Source: Paulinella micropora
Lineage: Eukaryota; Cercozoa; Imbricatea; Euglyphida
Assembly: GCA_009731375.1 (NCBI GenBank)
Contig: BJOX01000086.1
Span: forward strand, 703,074-723,936
Direction: 5' to 3'
DNA: 20,863 nucleotides
Both the position numbers and the translations under genes were made by a program. The notes beneath the pieces were generated by a model that made no database searches, was not told the origin of the DNA, and was given only the letters and a program-made list of their open reading frames with translations. This document shows positions 17,570 to 20,863 of the stretch, piece by piece. The first letter of the stretch is position 1. The number at the start of each line of letters is the position of its first letter.

Positions 17570-18989
17570 GGAGGCACATGTCCAGGATCTGGATCTGATG
17601 CTATAGTCTGAGGAAGCCTATTATGATTATTATTATTATTATCAGCAAGCAATAGTAATGAATACATAAAAAAAAAGGAAGCAGTCTGAGCAAAAAAGAA
17701 AAGTAAGAGTGGTCCCCAGATAACAAGAAGGAAAACCATCCACACACATCAGCAAGCAATAGTAATGAATAAATAAAAAAAGGGAAGCAAGCAATAGTAA
17801 TGAATAAATATTAAAAAAGAGAGGCGAAAAGGAAAAACAGAGATAGAAGCAAAGAAAACAAATTCTTTTTTTTCTTTTTTCCTCGGTTCTATCCTAGTAA
17901 AGAATTTTTTTCTTGGCTTGGCCCCTAGTAAACGTTGCTTTGTTTTCGTCTCTCATTAAACCTACCTTGCTTACTGTCCAAAAAAAAGAAAAAAAAAAAA
18001 GATGGATGGGAGGGGGGATATCGTTTCACAGCCCCTGTAGACACACGAAAATGAACAAGAGGCAAAACAACAAACACGCAAATGAACAAAGCAAAGCAAA
18101 GCAAAAGAACAAATTACCCACGTCCAGCCTTGTTCGCGCAAGAAGTCAACGACTTGCACGTCCGTGAGCGCTGGTTCTGTTGCAAGCCATATGTAAACAA
18201 ACAGTGCAAGACAAAAATACCTGTGCGCCACATGTAGAAAACTGCCCACTGCAATGCCAGTTCGTCTGGCCACTCCAGGGTGCTGTAACGGCGCCCACCA
18301 TGGCGATCTCGTCATAGAAAAAAAAATCCGTTAGAGTGCAAAACGAAAGAGAAACACACACATACGCATAGATTGAGAGAGAGGGAGACCTGGATGGAAT
18401 GTGTGGTCACGCGACTTCTGGTCCCAGTAGCGGGCCTTGGTTGTCGACACACCCTGCCACAAAGTGGCACGGCAAAGAGTAGTCAAAAAAGGGGCAAACG
18501 CGGAGGCCCTACCATCAAACGTGCCGCAGCACGTACTCCCATGTCCTGGACGGCATTGGCCAGGATGAGCTTGGACCTGGTGCTGTCAACCTCACTGGCC
18601 GACAGCCCAGGCTGCAAACTCCTGATTTCATTATCCAAAGACACAGGCTCCAACGCCATACCAACGACCTCCCCCCCCTCCAAAAAGGGCCAGATTTGAT
18701 TTTTCACCACCTGCAAACCCGAGAAAAGGTAGCACGAGCTATCAGGCCAAAAGCTTTAAAAGAAAAGGAAGCACGAGCTATCAGGCCAAAAACTGTCCAG
18801 AAAAAGGTTGTGAACGGTGCCACCTGGGTCGTCGAAGTTTTTCTTTTGAAGGTTGGCGGTTGGAGAGGGATGGTGGGAGGGAGTTCTCGTGTGGGATCAG
18901 GTTTTGAAGGGTGGCGGTCGTAGATCGTCACTTGAGAGCACCGACATGGGAGGGGCCGACCCTCCACCTGCTGAGTCTGGCTCGCTCAT
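16357..18989 (-). CDS. DDE transposase, IS630/Tc1-mariner superfamily, nine exons
   Basis: Catalyses cut-and-paste transposition. Exons in transcript order: 18989-18968, 18930-18824, 18710-18537, 18453-18390, 18307-18221, 18176-18118, 17131-17096, 17062-16921, 16865-16357, summing to exactly 1,200 nt (399 residues) with every phase matching. The start is ATG at 18987-18989 (MSEPDSA). Exons 5-6 hold a helical region (EWPDELALQWAVFYM, TDVQVVDFLREQGWTW), probably the helix-turn-helix. Catalytic motifs: LKYLDESHFE (first Asp), ILVVDNAKIHG (second Asp), PAYFPELMPPELVFQNVKRY (Glu). The second Asp and Glu are 38 residues apart, longer than the common 34. The usual N-P-I-E motif reads M-P-P-E. The N-terminal ~130 residues resemble nothing I know. 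No frame break was found, so it may be functional. No convincing terminal inverted repeats were found. Exon 17131-17096 and the first junction are least certain. Confidence 0.8.
17207..17253 (+). repeat. (ATT)n array upstream of the SINE
   Basis: About 15 ATT units ending where the tRNA-like head starts. It may be the tail of an older element or an expanded target site. Confidence 0.85.
17265..17315 (+). promoter_or_regulatory. RNA polymerase III box A and box B of the SINE
   Basis: TAGCCCAGTGG matches the box A form TRGYNNANNGG and AGTTCGATTCC matches box B (GWTCRANNC). The gap between the boxes is about 30 nt, as in tRNA genes. Confidence 0.75.
17327..17388 (+). repeat. 36-bp tandem duplication in the SINE body
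   Basis: CCAGTATTTTCATTGAACAT plus ACCGG occurs at 17327 and again at 17363. Confidence 0.85.
17570..17870 (+). repeat. Satellite-like repeats, inverted relative to 20220-20740
   Basis: CAGCAAGCAATAGTAATGAA occurs at about 17643 and 17751, with a shorter copy at 17787. A linked stretch (GAAGCAGTCTGAGCAAAAAA, GTAAGAGTGGTCC, ATAACAAGAAGG) matches the reverse complement of 20330-20630. A second SINE-end-like fragment (GGAGGCACATGTCCAGG) starts at 17570. Confidence 0.75.
18730..18791. repeat. 39-bp tandem duplication
   Basis: AGCACGAGCTATCAGGCCAA followed by AA occurs at 18731 and 18770. It lies in the second intron of the transposase gene. Confidence 0.8.
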
Positions 18990-19174
18990 CGAGCGGGGCA
19001 GAGCCTGCGACAGCAAGAGGCACTGGAAACAGAAACAAGAAGACATAGGTTCGTGCTCCTTCTCTTTTTTGCCTTGCTGTGCTGTGCTTGCCGTGATGCA
19101 AGGACTCATCGCTGTGTGTGTTTGTGTTTGTGTTTGTGTGTGTGTGTGTGTGTGTCTGTCTGCGTCTGAGCCAG

Positions 19175-19416
19175 TCATGGTCATGAACTTGGACGAGGTA
19201 AAGTACGACAGCAAGTACGACTCCCTTTTTGTCATGAGGGACGGCCCTGAGGTCCACTCTCCCTTTCTTTTTCCGTTATGTTTGCATGTTTGTCTTTGTG
19301 CTTTCTCTTATGTCATGTTTTCCCTTTGTGTGCGAGGTGTCAAGACCGAAATCGCTCGACAGTACAACATGTGGGTCGTGAGGTATGTATGCTATGCATG
19401 CTATGTATGTTATGTA

Positions 19417-19471
<55 letters not shown>

Positions 19472-19493
19472 CTCTCTCTCTCTCTCTCTTCGA

Positions 19494-19563
<70 letters not shown>

Positions 19564-19605
19564 GTCTCTTTCTCTCTCTCTCTCTCTTTCTTTCTTTCTC
19601 TTCGA

Positions 19606-19696
<91 letters not shown>

Positions 19697-20216
19697 TGTC
19701 TCTCTCTTTCTCTCTGTCTCTGTCTCTTCCTCTCTGCCCCCCCCCCCTCTCTCTCTCTCTCTTTCTCTGTCCTTCTGTCTATCTCTCTCTCTCTCTTTCT
19801 TATGCATGTTATGTTACTGTGTTATGTATGTTAATGCTATGTATATTATGTATATTATGTATGTATGTATGTTATGTGTTACGTTATGTATGTTATGTAT
19901 GTTATAGGGAGCGGAAAATCGCCAAGAAGAAGCTGGAGTACCGCGACGCCAGCAAGGAGCCCAGCTCCCGTGGTGCCCCTGTCGGGGGATTTCAAGTGGA
20001 GACCATGTCAGGTGAAATCATCACTTCTCCTAACTCAACTGTCCACAGAATAGTCTCCTTGCGGGACAAGTTCGAGCGCGAAAAGGTGGAGTGCCTTCTT
20101 GCCTGCAGGGCAGGGTATGAGGTACTTTCGCTCCGTTTTGCTTGCTTTTCTTTTGCAAACCTTTGTTGCAGGTACTGTTTCGCAAAATAAAGGAGAGTGA
20201 TGAAGCCGGTCGTGAG
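19175..20216 (+). CDS. Exons of a charged protein, probably continuing the gene at 9426-15180
   Basis: Four phase-consistent exons: 19175-19251, 19345-19382, 19908-20121 and 20172-20216. They encode MVMNLDEVKYDSKYDSLFVM, then TEIARQYNMWVV, then RERKIAKKKLEYRDASKE onward with IVSLRDKFEREKVECLLACR, then VLFRKIKESDEAGRE with a GAG|GTACGC donor, so the gene runs on to the right. The first exon accepts a phase-1 partner; the alternative end of the central gene (CGA G|GT at 15172/15173) is phase 1, so the two can form one gene of at least 754 codons. A separate start at ATG 19177 or 19183, or an upstream exon 18946-19048 (MGGADPPPAESG), is also possible. No domain recognised. The introns are CT and TATG microsatellites. 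Confidence 0.65.
19395..19800 (+). repeat. (CT)n array with TTCGACTC interruptions
   Basis: About 400 bp of pyrimidine-only CT/CTTT repeat, broken several times by TTCGACTC and once by a run of C. It fills the intron between the exons ending 19382 and starting 19908. Confidence 0.95.
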
Positions 20217-20219
20217 GTA

Positions 20220-20735
20220 CGCCTTTTTTTCCTTTTCTTTTCTTTCTTTTTTTTCTTCTGTCTTTACCTTGTATTTTTTTTCATGCTGTCCACTTATTTT
20301 TTTTTGTTCAAACTTTCTTTCTTTTTTGCTCAGACTGCTTTGGGTGTGGATGGTTTCCCTTCTTGTTATCCGAGGACCACTCTTACTTTTCTTGATTTTT
20401 TCTGTCTACCTTGTATTTTTTTTTCATGCTGTCCACTTTTTCTCTTACTTTTCTTGATTTTTCTGTCTTTACCTTGTATTTTTTTTTCATGCTGTCCACT
20501 TTTTTTTTTGTTCGAACTTTCTTTCATTTTTGCTCAGACAGCTTCCTTTTTAAAAATTTATTCATTAGTATTGCTTGCTGATGGGTGTGAACGGTTTCCC
20601 TTCTTGTTATCCGAGGACCACTCTTACTTTTCTTGATTTTTTCTGTCTTTACCTTGTATTTTTTTTTCATGCTGTCCACTTTTTTTTTTGTTCGAACTTT
20701 CTTTCTTTTTTGCTCAGACTGCTTCCTTTTTAAAA

Positions 20736-20740
<5 letters not shown>
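20220..20740 (+). repeat. Satellite-like tandem repeat, about 180-200 bp unit
   Basis: TTGCTCAGAC recurs near 20327, 20531 and 20711, and CATGCTGTCCACTT recurs four times. The block GGTTTCCCTTCTTGTTATCC with GAGGACCACTCTTAC occurs at about 20350 and 20594. It is related, in reverse, to 17640-17830. Confidence 0.8.

Positions 20741-20821
<81 letters not shown>
20741..20821 (-). repeat. (AAT)n array, tail of the second SINE
   Basis: About 27 AAT units; on the minus strand this is an ATT tail following the SINE 3' block. Confidence 0.9.
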
Positions 20822-20863
20822 GTGCTTCTCTGTCAATGGCTGATGCATTTCTGCACATGCGCC
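20822..20863 (-). mobile_element. 3' end of a second SINE copy, cut by the window edge
   Basis: All 42 nt are the exact reverse complement of 17480-17521. The head and body would lie to the right of the window. Confidence 0.85.

Noticed and set aside
20334-20400. A further exon after TTTGCTCAG reading TALGVDGFPSCYPRTT
   Set aside because: The same DNA recurs at about 20535-20630 and, inverted, at 17.6-17.8 kb, so it belongs to a repeat; the frame then runs into T-rich sequence.

Overview
This is a eukaryotic nuclear window. Coding exons sit between GT...AG introns, one mobile element carries an internal RNA-polymerase-III-type promoter, and much of the rest is simple-sequence DNA: (GTAT)n, (CATA)n, (TG)n, (CA)n, (CTA)n, (TCTA)n, (CT)n and several pentanucleotide arrays. 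I cannot name the species. The one-repeat-per-exon leucine-rich-repeat (LRR) layout at the left end recalls what is known from brown algae, so a protist or alga is a reasonable guess, but this is inference. There are two assembly gaps (6590-7002 and 12628-12637). Exon structures below were worked out by hand from splice signals and reading phase; no transcript or homology search was available.

Left end (1-1774): a plus-strand gene entering from outside the window. It has a RanBP2-type zinc finger, Ser/Asp-rich segments and an unrecognised C-terminal domain. Inside it lies a cluster of 84-nt LRR exons, two on the plus strand and three on the minus strand, each able to splice in phase 0. From 1775 to about 9420 the DNA is mostly AT-rich spacer, microsatellites and composite minisatellites, with a few isolated exon-like segments (2629-2820, 3073-3245, 3831-3915, 4067-4168, 4444-4502) and one damaged or spliced frame (7206-7808).

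Centre (9426-15180): a plus-strand gene of at least 15 phase-consistent exons (about 631 codons) encoding a charged, coiled-coil and low-complexity protein of unknown function. Its introns are almost entirely microsatellites, and four of its exon edges have been tandemly duplicated.

Right end (15181-20863): a minus-strand, nine-exon DDE transposase gene of the IS630/Tc1-mariner kind (16357-18989) whose largest intron holds a tRNA-derived SINE (17254-17569). Further plus-strand exons in the same style as the central gene lie at 19175-20216 and join it in phase, so the transposon may be nested antisense in a roughly 4-kb intron of one large host gene. The window ends in the 3' part of a second SINE copy on the minus strand.
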